From an uncultured Gemmiger sp. (GTDB lineage Bacteria > Bacillota > Clostridia > Oscillospirales > Ruminococcaceae): a stretch of 64,000 bases of DNA. The stretch spans positions 1 through 64,000 of the forward strand of contig CALXAH010000008.1 of NCBI GenBank assembly GCA_944386225.1, written 5' to 3'. A program made the translations under genes and the position numbers. This document shows positions 56,396-64,000 of the stretch, one piece after another. How positions within the stretch are numbered: the stretch's first letter is position 1; each line of letters opens with the position of its first letter. Under the pieces are notes generated by a model, which saw only the letters and a list, made by a program, of their open reading frames with translations, ran no database searches and had not been told where the DNA came from.

Positions 56396-59300
56396 ATGAA
56401 CAAGAGAAATCTGCTGCGAGGCTTTACATCTGCCTGTGCAGCCTGTCTGGCTCTTTCCATCGTCATGACGAATACAGCATTGGGTTACGCATCGATGCTG
56501 AATTCGGCTCTGGGAACGACCACAGGAGAATTTGTTCCTGTAGAGGGGGAGGAAAGCCCCGTTTTCTATGCGAGCGACTACGGCGATGTAAACAACCTGA
56601 CGCAGGAAAATCTGGATGCCCTGTTGGCCGATGAGGACGCTTTTGTAGAGCTGGAGATGGAGGAAGGGGCGGTGCTGCTGCGCAACGAGAATGATGCGCT
56701 GCCGCTTGCATCCGACGAACGGCGCATAACCCTGTTTGGCTCCACCTCCGCAGAGCCCATTTACAAAAACAGTTCCGGCGGCGGAAACATTGATCCAACC
56801 CGAGTAATCAGTTTTTATGATGCCCTGAAAGAAGACGGGTTCGAAGTCAATGAGACCCTGTACAATGCCTATTTAGTGCCGGATCCCAATGCACAGAGCG
56901 GCGGTATGTTCGGCCCGTCCGTTGTGGAACGACCGGCCGAATTTTACACCGACGAGATTAAAGCCACCTATGCGGAATATAACGATGTGGCTTTGGTGGT
57001 AGTAGGCCGGCGCGGCGGCGAAAATGTTGACGTCAGCGCTTCGGACGAAGAGGGTATCAGCGGCTTGGCTCTGCATAAGAACGAAGCCGATCTGCTCAAG
57101 ATGATCAACGAATCCGGTCAGTTTGACAAAATCGTGCTGATTGTCAACAGTGCGTATCCCATCGAAATGACCCATCTGGACGAGTACAACATTGATGCGG
57201 TTCTGTGGATCGGTACGCCCGGTCTGGTGGGTTTCCGCGGAGTTGTCGATCTGCTGACCGGCGAATCGAACCCTTCCGGTCGTCTGGTGGATACGTTCGC
57301 GACCAATTCTCTGTCTGCTGCGGCGACGCAGAACAGCGGCAGCTTTACCTATGCGAATGCGGATGAGGTTGATGAAGGCACTGCGGACAGTAAGATTCCC
57401 TCCCGTTTCCCCATCAACTATGTGGGCTGCTATGTGGTCTATCAGGAAGGTATTTACGTCGGATATAAATACTACGAGACCCGCTATGAAGACGTCATCC
57501 TGGGGCAGGGGAATGCGGATGGAACTGCCGGTACATTTGCCTCCAAAGGTGGTTGGAACTACGCCGATGAAGTGCTTTTCCCCTTTGGCTACGGCATGAG
57601 TTACACCACGTTTGAGCAGACACTGGACAGTGTTTCTGAAAAGGACGGGGTTATCACCGCCACCGCTACCGTCACGAATACCGGCGACGTAGCAGGCAAA
57701 TCCGTGGTAGAGGTCTATGTGCAGACGCCTTATACGGACTATGATCGGGAGAACCTGGTAGAGAAGTCGGCGATTCAGCTGGCCGGGTTTGGGAAAACCG
57801 ATTTGCTGGCTCCGGGTGAAAGCGAAACCGTAACGGTTACGATTGATAAGTATCTGCTTGCCAGTTATGACTACAAAAATGCCAAGAGCTATATTCTGGA
57901 CGCAGGCGACTACTACCTGGCTATCGGTGATGATGCCCACGATGCCCTGAACAATGTACTGGCTGCCAAAGGCGCAACCGGTATGTACGACCATACGGGC
58001 GCTGCCGTAAGCGGCGATCCGGAAAAGGTCTATCATTGGACACAGGATACCTTGGATACAGAGACCTATCGCTTCTCGGAAGAAACCGGGGCGGAAGTGA
58101 CCAATCAGTTCGACGATGCAGATCTGAACTACTGGATTGAGGACTCTGTTACCTATCTGACCCGTCAGGATTGGGAAGGAACCTTCCCGACCCCGCAACA
58201 CGGGATTGTCGCCACCGAAGAAATGATCCGTCAGATTGACGGACACCTGTACGAGACGCCGGAAGACGCACCTTCCGTGAGCACCTTTACCCAGGGGAAA
58301 GAGAATAACCTGACCCTTGTGGATATGCACGGCGTGGCGTATGACGATCCTCTGTGGGAAGATTTCATGGATCAGCTGACTCTGGACGAAATGGTCAGCA
58401 TGATTGATGAAAACTTTGGTCAGGGCCCGGTGGAGTCGGTCATGAAGCCTCAGAACCGCAATCAGGACGGCCCTGGCGGTGCAGCGGGCCCCTATTTCCC
58501 GGATGGCTCTCCGCAAGACGGCCTGGCAAACAATACGGGCATTGAAGGCAGCGCTACCTGCTATGTGGGCGAAATGGTTGCGGCCAGTGGGTGGAACAAA
58601 GACATGATTGCCAAGCGCGGCGATTTCATTGCCGAGGACTGCTTGTTCAGCAGTGTGCAGCAGCTGTGGAGCCCCGGTGCGGATATCCACCGTACTCCCT
58701 TCAGCGGCCGTAACTTTGAATACTATTCTGAGGATGGCGTTCTGTCCTATCTGCTGTGCGCGGAACAGGTCAAAGCCATGCAGGCCAAGGGTGTGGCCGC
58801 TGCCATCAAGCACTTTGCACTGAACGATCAGGAAACCAACCGGAATGGCGGCGCCGTGTTCAGCAACGAGCAGGCGATTCGCGAGATTTATCTGAAAGCC
58901 TTTGAGGGCGGCTTTACCGAAGGCGGAGCCACCAGCACCATGACCTCCTACAGCCGCGTGGGCCTTACCTATATTGGCCACAGCGCCGCTATGCTGCGCA
59001 ATGTGCTGCGCGGCGAATGGGGCTTCAAGGGCGCCAACATCTCGGACTGCGCCATGCATCCCTACCAGCATACTATTGAGGGCCTGGTAGGCGGTACCGA
59101 TTTCTGGTGCATTGTTGGTGAGGATCTTCGCGCTCCGGAGTTAAAAGAGTACATTCTTACCCACGATGACGGCTATCTGTATGGACTGCTGCGGGAGTCC
59201 CAGCATGGTTTCTACTATATGCTGGCCAACAGCAACCTGGTCAACGGCCTGACCAGGAATATGGAATACCGCGCCATTACTCCCTGGTGGCAGACGGCTC

Positions 59301-59401
59301 TGTACAGCACAATCGGAGTGTTTGGCGTACTGACGGTGCTCTTTGGTGCGGGATATGTGTTTGTATCTTTCAGCAAAAAGAGCAAAAAAGAAGAGGTGTG
59401 A
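56396..59401 (+). CDS. Domain-permuted GH3 glycosidase, membrane-anchored
   Basis: 1001 aa. An N-terminal hydrophobic segment (about 8-30) acts as signal or anchor. The GH3 C-terminal alpha/beta domain comes first (about 70-410; EEGAVLLRNENDALPL), then a fibronectin-like domain (about 420-520). The catalytic barrel comes last (about 650-920), with Lys805-His806 in AIKHFALNDQE and the nucleophile Asp884 in ANISDCAMHP. A C-terminal helix (about 964-992) and KKSKKEEV follow. This is the reverse of the usual GH3 order, known from some ruminal Firmicutes enzymes. It probably cleaves beta-glucosides at the cell surface. Confidence 0.88.
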   Translation: MNKRNLLRGFTSACAACLALSIVMTNTALGYASMLNSALGTTTGEFVPVEGEESPVFYASDYGDVNNLTQENLDALLADEDAFVELEMEEGAVLLRNENDALPLASDERRITLFGSTSAEPIYKNSSGGGNIDPTRVISFYDALKEDGFEVNETLYNAYLVPDPNAQSGGMFGPSVVERPAEFYTDEIKATYAEYNDVALVVVGRRGGENVDVSASDEEGISGLALHKNEADLLKMINESGQFDKIVLIVNSAYPIEMTHLDEYNIDAVLWIGTPGLVGFRGVVDLLTGESNPSGRLVDTFATNSLSAAATQNSGSFTYANADEVDEGTADSKIPSRFPINYVGCYVVYQEGIYVGYKYYETRYEDVILGQGNADGTAGTFASKGGWNYADEVLFPFGYGMSYTTFEQTLDSVSEKDGVITATATVTNTGDVAGKSVVEVYVQTPYTDYDRENLVEKSAIQLAGFGKTDLLAPGESETVTVTIDKYLLASYDYKNAKSYILDAGDYYLAIGDDAHDALNNVLAAKGATGMYDHTGAAVSGDPEKVYHWTQDTLDTETYRFSEETGAEVTNQFDDADLNYWIEDSVTYLTRQDWEGTFPTPQHGIVATEEMIRQIDGHLYETPEDAPSVSTFTQGKENNLTLVDMHGVAYDDPLWEDFMDQLTLDEMVSMIDENFGQGPVESVMKPQNRNQDGPGGAAGPYFPDGSPQDGLANNTGIEGSATCYVGEMVAASGWNKDMIAKRGDFIAEDCLFSSVQQLWSPGADIHRTPFSGRNFEYYSEDGVLSYLLCAEQVKAMQAKGVAAAIKHFALNDQETNRNGGAVFSNEQAIREIYLKAFEGGFTEGGATSTMTSYSRVGLTYIGHSAAMLRNVLRGEWGFKGANISDCAMHPYQHTIEGLVGGTDFWCIVGEDLRAPELKEYILTHDDGYLYGLLRESQHGFYYMLANSNLVNGLTRNMEYRAITPWWQTALYSTIGVFGVLTVLFGAGYVFVSFSKKSKKEEV

Positions 59402-59404
59402 TCA

Positions 59405-59803
59405 ATGGGTGCTAAGAAGAAAGCCACAGGCTTCTATATTGGGTTTGTTTCCGCCATTATCGCGCTGGTTACAGGGATCGTTCTTCTTGCCTATGGAACT
59501 GCCGTGGGCGACACCTATGTGGTGTCTCCCGTTGTTCTGGTGGTCGGGGCCTTGATTGGAATTGTCGGCTTGCTGAAGGATGTGCATTGCCTGGCAATCG
59601 CCCCCGGTGTTTTCTACATGGTTGCGGTTGCCCTGTATGTGACCTCGCAGATGGGCAATATCTCGGGGCAGCTGAGCGAGACCGGCTTCGGCGCTACGGG
59701 AACCTCTCTTACCATGCTGATTTTGTTCTGCGTACTGATGGTACTTGCCACATTTCTGGCGGTAATTGCCAGCTTTATGGAACAAGTAAAAACGGCTGCC
59801 TGA
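59405..59803 (+). CDS. Four-helix membrane protein of the glycoside locus
   Basis: 132 aa, beginning three bases after the GH3 stop (GAGGTG ribosome site). Four hydrophobic helices at about residues 10-30, 38-58, 66-84 and 101-125. No family recognised. Tight coupling to the GH3 gene suggests a partner or chaperone of the anchored enzyme; this is inference. Confidence 0.7.
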   Translation: MGAKKKATGFYIGFVSAIIALVTGIVLLAYGTAVGDTYVVSPVVLVVGALIGIVGLLKDVHCLAIAPGVFYMVAVALYVTSQMGNISGQLSETGFGATGTSLTMLILFCVLMVLATFLAVIASFMEQVKTAA

Positions 59804-59851
59804 TACTGCGCCGCATCCGGCTTTAAGAAAGAATACACTTACCGAAAGAAT

Positions 59852-59888
59852 GCTGGCCCAGTAGCATCTGCCTGCTGGGCCGGCTTTT
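59852..59888 (+). terminator. Hairpin between GH3 and GH2 genes
   Basis: A 13-bp stem with two G-T pairs (59852-59864 with 59872-59884) is followed by TTTT. It lies 22 bases before the GH2 start, so it may attenuate rather than fully stop transcription. Confidence 0.75.
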
Positions 59889-59910
59889 GGGTTACAAAGG
59901 AGTAGATTGG

Positions 59911-62268
59911 ATGAGAGTACCGTTTAATGAGGGGTGGGTCTGGCGCCGTGTGGGGGAAACAGGGCCGGGCGAACCGGTTGTCCTGCCTCACGATGCTATG
60001 CTGACCGAACCACGGACAGCCCAAAGCGCCGGAGGAAACAATACAGGTTGGTTTGCGGCGCGGGACTATGAGTACTCTAAGGAATTTGTTGCCCCGCAGG
60101 ATGTTGCTTACCTTGAATTTGAGGGGGTATATCACAACGCGGAGGTGTTTGTGGATGATGAAGTTGCTCCTTCGCATCCGAACGGATATTTCGGATTTAA
60201 AGTTCCGATAACCGGCGGAAAGCACAGGATCCGTGTGGTGGCTCACAATGCGGAACAGCCGTCATCCCGCTGGTATTCCGGGGCAGGAATTTACCGGCCG
60301 GTAAGTATGGTCACATTCCCTGAAAAACATATCCTGCCGGAAAGCGTTATTATACGTACGCTGGATTGGCGGGAACCGACGGTCCGTGTGGATGTACAGA
60401 CAACGGAAGATGCAGGCGTTGTGACCTGCGAAATCCTGGATGGAGATACGGTGCTGGCCACGCAAAAATCTTCCCATGGAATGCTGTTTTCACTTCCCGG
60501 AGCAAAACTGTGGAGTGTGGATGATCCGGCATTGTACATCTGCCGGCTTACATACGAAAAGGACGTGCAGGAATTCCGTTTCGGAATCCGTTTTGTGGAG
60601 TGTGATGCAAAACAGGGGTTCCGGGTCAACGGAGTACGAACCTTGCTGCTGGGCGCCTGCATTCACCATGATAACGGGATCCTGGGCGCCATAGAGCACC
60701 CGTTTGCCGCAAAGCGTAAAATTGCCCTGCTGAAAAAAGCCGGATACAATGCTGTGCGCTCTGCCCACAATCCATGCTCAAAAGCCATTCTCGATGCCTG
60801 CGATGAGTTGGGCATGATGGTATTGGATGAATATGCCGATATGTGGTATATACATAAAACGCCCTACGACTATGCAGGCTTTTTCGAGAAAAACTGGCAA
60901 GATGACCTGAAAGCACTGGTGGAAAAAGATCGCAACCATCCCAGTGTGATTATGTACTCGATTGGCAACGAGGTGTCGGAAACCTCGCAGAAGCGCGGCA
61001 TTGAACTGGCCGGCCGGATGCGGGATTATCTGCACGAGCTGGATGACCGGCCGGTCACCTGCGGAATCAACATCTTTTTCAACTTCCTGTTTTCTCTGGG
61101 TCTGGGGGTATATTCCGATGAGAAGGCTGCGGCAGAAGCCGCAAAAGCAAAAAGCGACAAGGGAAAAGCAAAGAAAAAGAAAGCGGTAGGCAGCGAGTTC
61201 ATCAATAATATAGCCGGGCTGCTGGGTGCGGACTTTATGAAGTTTGGGGCGACTCTGCATGGCAGCGACCGGAAAACAAGGGATGCGTTTGCGCGGTTGG
61301 ATGTGGCCGGCTATAACTATGGTGTGAATCGCTGCAAAAAAGATCTGAAACAGTATCCGGAACGGGTCATCCTGGGGAGTGAAACCTTTTGCAGCGATGC
61401 GGTAGCGTTTTACGATCTTGCCAAAGACAATCCCGCGCTGATCGGCGATTTTGTGTGGACGGGTATGGATTACCTGGGCGAAGTAGGCTTAGGAGCCTGG
61501 GAATACAAAGACTATGCCCCCATCTTTGAGCACGGCCCCGGCTGGATCACATCCGGAGCTGGTGTCCTGGATCTGGTCGGAACCGGATCAGCGCAGCTTG
61601 CCTATACGCAGGTAGCCTTTGAAATGTCGCAAGTTCGTATCGGGGTTGTTCCGGTGAAGTGGGCAAAACAAAAACACTCGCCGGCGGCCTGGCGTATGAC
61701 CAACGCTATGGAAAACTGGAGTTGGGATGGCTGCGAAGGTCAGAAAACCTCGGTGGAAGTATATGCCCGGGGCAATAAGGCGGAACTTCTGCTTAACGGG
61801 AAATCCCTGGGAAAGAAAAAAATTCCTGCCAACAAACGGGTTAAGTTTCCGGCAGTCTATGAACCGGGAGAACTTACCGCTGTTGTGTATGATGCCGCGG
61901 ATCGGGAAATCGGCCGCACCAGCCTGCGCACCGCAGGCAAGCAAACTATGCTGCGGCTTCTGCCTGAAACAGAACGGGTACGAGAAGGCGACCTGCTCTA
62001 TGTACGTCTCCGTTATACGGATGAAAAGGGAAACGTAAAGCCGTTGGCGCGGGGGGATATTCATATCCGCGTGAAGGGCGGCGAACTTCTGGCTCTGGGG
62101 AATGCCTGTCCGTATAACGTCCGGGGATACCGTACGGATACGACGGATACGTATTACGGTGAAGCGTTGGCTATTATCCGTCCATATGAAACTATAATTG
62201 TTGAAGGGGACAGCCCTTACGGCCAGGCGCGGATTGAAGTTCCCTTTGAACAGGAGGCGGCTCGATGA
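59911..62268 (+). CDS. GH2-family beta-galactosidase-type enzyme
   Basis: 785 aa from ATG 59911, behind AAAGGAG. A sugar-binding jelly roll (about 1-150; GWFAARDYEYSKEF), an Ig-like domain, the barrel (about 245-520; ACIHHDNG) and two C-terminal Ig-like domains follow in order. The acid/base Glu354 is in YSIGNEVSE and the nucleophile is probably Glu491 in ILGSETF. No signal peptide is visible, so it acts in the cytoplasm on imported glycosides. It is coupled by ATGA overlap to the transporter. A truncated paralogue lies at 11072-12025. Confidence 0.93.
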   Translation: MRVPFNEGWVWRRVGETGPGEPVVLPHDAMLTEPRTAQSAGGNNTGWFAARDYEYSKEFVAPQDVAYLEFEGVYHNAEVFVDDEVAPSHPNGYFGFKVPITGGKHRIRVVAHNAEQPSSRWYSGAGIYRPVSMVTFPEKHILPESVIIRTLDWREPTVRVDVQTTEDAGVVTCEILDGDTVLATQKSSHGMLFSLPGAKLWSVDDPALYICRLTYEKDVQEFRFGIRFVECDAKQGFRVNGVRTLLLGACIHHDNGILGAIEHPFAAKRKIALLKKAGYNAVRSAHNPCSKAILDACDELGMMVLDEYADMWYIHKTPYDYAGFFEKNWQDDLKALVEKDRNHPSVIMYSIGNEVSETSQKRGIELAGRMRDYLHELDDRPVTCGINIFFNFLFSLGLGVYSDEKAAAEAAKAKSDKGKAKKKKAVGSEFINNIAGLLGADFMKFGATLHGSDRKTRDAFARLDVAGYNYGVNRCKKDLKQYPERVILGSETFCSDAVAFYDLAKDNPALIGDFVWTGMDYLGEVGLGAWEYKDYAPIFEHGPGWITSGAGVLDLVGTGSAQLAYTQVAFEMSQVRIGVVPVKWAKQKHSPAAWRMTNAMENWSWDGCEGQKTSVEVYARGNKAELLLNGKSLGKKKIPANKRVKFPAVYEPGELTAVVYDAADREIGRTSLRTAGKQTMLRLLPETERVREGDLLYVRLRYTDEKGNVKPLARGDIHIRVKGGELLALGNACPYNVRGYRTDTTDTYYGEALAIIRPYETIIVEGDSPYGQARIEVPFEQEAAR

Positions 62269-63692
62269 AGCGGGAGAAGGGTGGGATCTGGCAGCTTCCT
62301 CTGCTGAGGGGAAAGGTGAAGTCCGCCGAAGTAAGGCGTCCTGAAATGCTGCTGGGGTATCTTATCGGCCCTTTTGGCGGGTTGCTTTCATCGGGAATTT
62401 TTACCAGCTTCCTTAATCAGTATTTTACCGATGTGCTGCAGATAGCACCTGCTTTTTTGTCCGGCCTGCAGTTGATCTCCACACTTTTCATCATTGCGGC
62501 CAATTTTGTTGTCGGGCAGCTGATCGAACATACCCGGACACTGGTTGGCAAGGCGCGTCCATGGATTCTGTTGTCTGCGCTTACCGTATCCGTAACCAGC
62601 CTGCTTATGTTTATCATACCCTTTGAAGGGCTGGCAAAGATGGTGTGGGTAGCTGTGGCGTATAATCTGTATTATTCCATAGCGCTGCCTATCTATAACA
62701 CAGCCAACAGTACGTTGGTACCGGTGTCCACCCGTAACAGCAGCCAGCGGGCTGTACTGGCTTCGTTCACCAATATCGCTGGTTTAGGGGTTATGGGCGT
62801 AGGTTCCATGATCTTCCCTGTGCTTGTAGCAAATGTTCTGAAAACCAGCCGGATCCGATGGCTTTTGGTAATGGCCGGAGTGGCTGTTTTTTCTGCGCTT
62901 ACGGTTTTCCTTCAGTATCGTTTTACCCGTGAACGGGTTACAGAGGAACTTCAGAAAACAGCAGAAAAGACAATAGATTCCACTCCTTCTGTAAAAAAGC
63001 AGCTGGCAGCGGTGGCCCGTGAAAAATGGTGGTGGATCACCATCGTTTTCTATATCGCTTTTCAGTGGTCGGGCGCTTTGAAAAACGGTTCTATGGCATA
63101 TTATTGCCAGTGGGTGGCTGACAGTACCGGAATAGCTGGCGGTTGGGGCACTGTGCAGACGGTGTTTGCCGTCTTAGGGGCTATCCCCATGGCAGCGGCA
63201 GCCGTGGTTGTTGTGCCTTTGGCCAATCGGTTTGGAAAGCGGGAAGTGGTCCTTGTCGGTATGGTGGTTGGCACGGCAGGCGGGGTCATCGCCGGCTTGG
63301 GCGGGGGTGCGCTGATTCCCACGGCAATAGGTGTGGCAATAAAATGTCTGGGATCTTCTCCGGCCGCCTATCTTGTCCTGGCCATGCTGGCGGACGTTAT
63401 TGATCACATTGAGGGCGAAAGCAAAATTCGCACAGATGGTCTTACCATGTCCGTCTACAGTTCTGTGATGGTGGCGGCTACGCCTGTTATGAATGCGGTA
63501 TTTATGGCAATCCTTTCCATTGTGGGATATTCCGCTCCGGCTCAGGAGGCTGCCGTCCAAACGGTTCAAAACCAGACTACCCGCCTGGCGATAAGTGCCA
63601 GTTACATTTGGGTGGAAACGGCTGCGTATGCCGTGTGTGCCGTTCTGATGGCTTTCTGGAATGTGGAAAAACAAAACCGTACAAAAAAGTAA
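62265..63692 (+). CDS. GPH-family sugar:cation symporter
   Basis: 475 aa with about 12 membrane helices. The family pattern includes the start LGYLIGPFGGLLSSGIFTSF, the loop with GKARPWIL and the mid-loop region RNSSQRAVLASF. The GPH family imports glycosides, pentosides or hexuronides with H+ or Na+. Its ATG overlaps the GH2 stop (ATGA), so the two are co-translated and the import substrate is probably that of the GH2 enzyme. No PTS-type regulatory tail is visible. Confidence 0.9.
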   Translation: MKREKGGIWQLPLLRGKVKSAEVRRPEMLLGYLIGPFGGLLSSGIFTSFLNQYFTDVLQIAPAFLSGLQLISTLFIIAANFVVGQLIEHTRTLVGKARPWILLSALTVSVTSLLMFIIPFEGLAKMVWVAVAYNLYYSIALPIYNTANSTLVPVSTRNSSQRAVLASFTNIAGLGVMGVGSMIFPVLVANVLKTSRIRWLLVMAGVAVFSALTVFLQYRFTRERVTEELQKTAEKTIDSTPSVKKQLAAVAREKWWWITIVFYIAFQWSGALKNGSMAYYCQWVADSTGIAGGWGTVQTVFAVLGAIPMAAAAVVVVPLANRFGKREVVLVGMVVGTAGGVIAGLGGGALIPTAIGVAIKCLGSSPAAYLVLAMLADVIDHIEGESKIRTDGLTMSVYSSVMVAATPVMNAVFMAILSIVGYSAPAQEAAVQTVQNQTTRLAISASYIWVETAAYAVCAVLMAFWNVEKQNRTKK

Positions 63693-63849
63693 GGGGCGCC
63701 AAAAGCAAAACAGGCTGATCCGATACAACGAGCGACCTGTCTCCGTCATCGCGTCCTAAAATTGAGGTGATACCCCTGTGTTCTGGGAAAAGGGTATTAC
63801 TCATGGCGCTAAAAAATAAAGCAATCCGAACAGTCAAATGCACAGGTGC

Positions 63850-63878
63850 TTGGCTTTGCCGGTCAAAAGACGTATACT
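63850..63878 (+). promoter_or_regulatory. SigA-type promoter of the GNAT gene
   Basis: TTGGCT (63850-63855) and TATACT (63873-63878) are 17 bp apart. Between the symporter stop and this promoter no other feature was recognised. Confidence 0.65.
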
Positions 63879-63892
63879 GAAGCTAACCGCCT

Positions 63893-64000
63893 ATGACTGT
63901 AAAGAAGACACTGCTCATGGGAACCCCTGTTCTGCTCGAAACCACCCGCCTGATCATTCGGAACTTTGTTCCCAAAGATGCTGCCGACCTGCATGAAATT
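63893..64000 (+). CDS. GNAT-family N-acetyltransferase, 3' end outside window
   Basis: The first 36 codons are present and run off the window. The start of a GNAT domain is clear in LLETTRLIIRNFVPKDAADL, as in RimJ/RimL-like acetyltransferases. An alternative ATG at 63917 is possible because neither start has a strong ribosome site. It has its own promoter and is separate from the glycoside operon. Confidence 0.75.
   Translation, partial: MTVKKTLLMGTPVLLETTRLIIRNFVPKDAADLHEI

Noticed and set aside
56127-56634. Small plus-strand frames before GH3 as an AgrD-like signal peptide
   Set aside because: No good ribosome site, no hydrophobic leader plus conserved acidic tail, and one frame runs into the GH3 gene in another phase.
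56873-59071. 732-codon minus-strand frame opposite the GH3 gene
   Set aside because: No ribosome site or motif; the plus strand encodes a clear GH3 enzyme through the same bases.
1-64000. CRISPR arrays or insertion sequences
   Set aside because: No regularly spaced identical repeats and no transposase gene were found; repeats seen are operators, att sites, arm sites or in-frame protein repeats.

Overview
The window looks like a moderately GC-rich Firmicutes chromosome, probably a gut Oscillospiraceae/Ruminococcaceae (Faecalibacterium/Gemmiger/Subdoligranulum-like). Supporting signs are the order SRP RNA-dnaX-ybaB-recR, the neighbouring smpB-tmRNA, strong AGGAGG ribosome sites, SigA-type promoters, a phi-LC3-type holin in the prophage and an AgrC/LytTR two-component pair. 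The assignment rests on gene order and protein character only.

Layout. (1) 1-6770: the end of a YgiQ-type radical SAM gene, a secreted ComEC-like metallo-hydrolase with its DUF3006 partner, then a folate/B12 methionine module: MetF, a free-standing MetH reactivation domain and a MetH without that domain. (2) 6790-7629: an XRE repressor divergent from a SLOG-family gene, with three palindromic operators between them. (3) 7744-10287: an ECF sigma factor fused through one membrane helix to a large outside domain. (4) 10345-12913: a QueD-like protein, a 5'-truncated GH2 remnant and an anchored SGNH hydrolase. (5) 13013-18283: a micro-ORF, family-4 uracil-DNA glycosylase, PduL-type phosphotransacylase, SRP RNA, dnaX, ybaB, recR, smpB and tmRNA.

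(6) 18258-53726: an apparently complete prophage of about 35.4 kb in the 3' end of the tmRNA gene. It is bounded by 27-bp direct repeats and carries integrase arm-site candidates at both ends. Its order is integrase, membrane cargo gene, CI/Cro switch with operators, a long early operon of small and often zinc-ribbon proteins, a PcfK/PcfJ pair and an HUH Rep. These are followed by terminase, connector/nozzle, portal, scaffold, coat, fibres, lysis genes, and a 2725-codon polyvalent protein next to attR. No tape measure is seen, so it looks short-tailed (podovirus-like). No polymerase, primase or helicase is recognised; the HUH protein is the only replication initiator candidate.

(7) 53730-64000: the tmRNA gene's presumed original terminator, then a glycan-use locus. 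An AgrC-like kinase and LytTR regulator are divergent from a domain-permuted membrane GH3, a small membrane protein, a GH2 beta-galactosidase-type enzyme and a GPH symporter. The regulator could respond to an outside signal and switch on hydrolysis and uptake; this is inference. A partial GNAT gene closes the window.

The most unusual items are the membrane-tethered sigma factor, the giant mosaic polyvalent protein, the plasmid-like replication set in a podovirus-like prophage, and the prophage's look-alike terminator for the host tmRNA.
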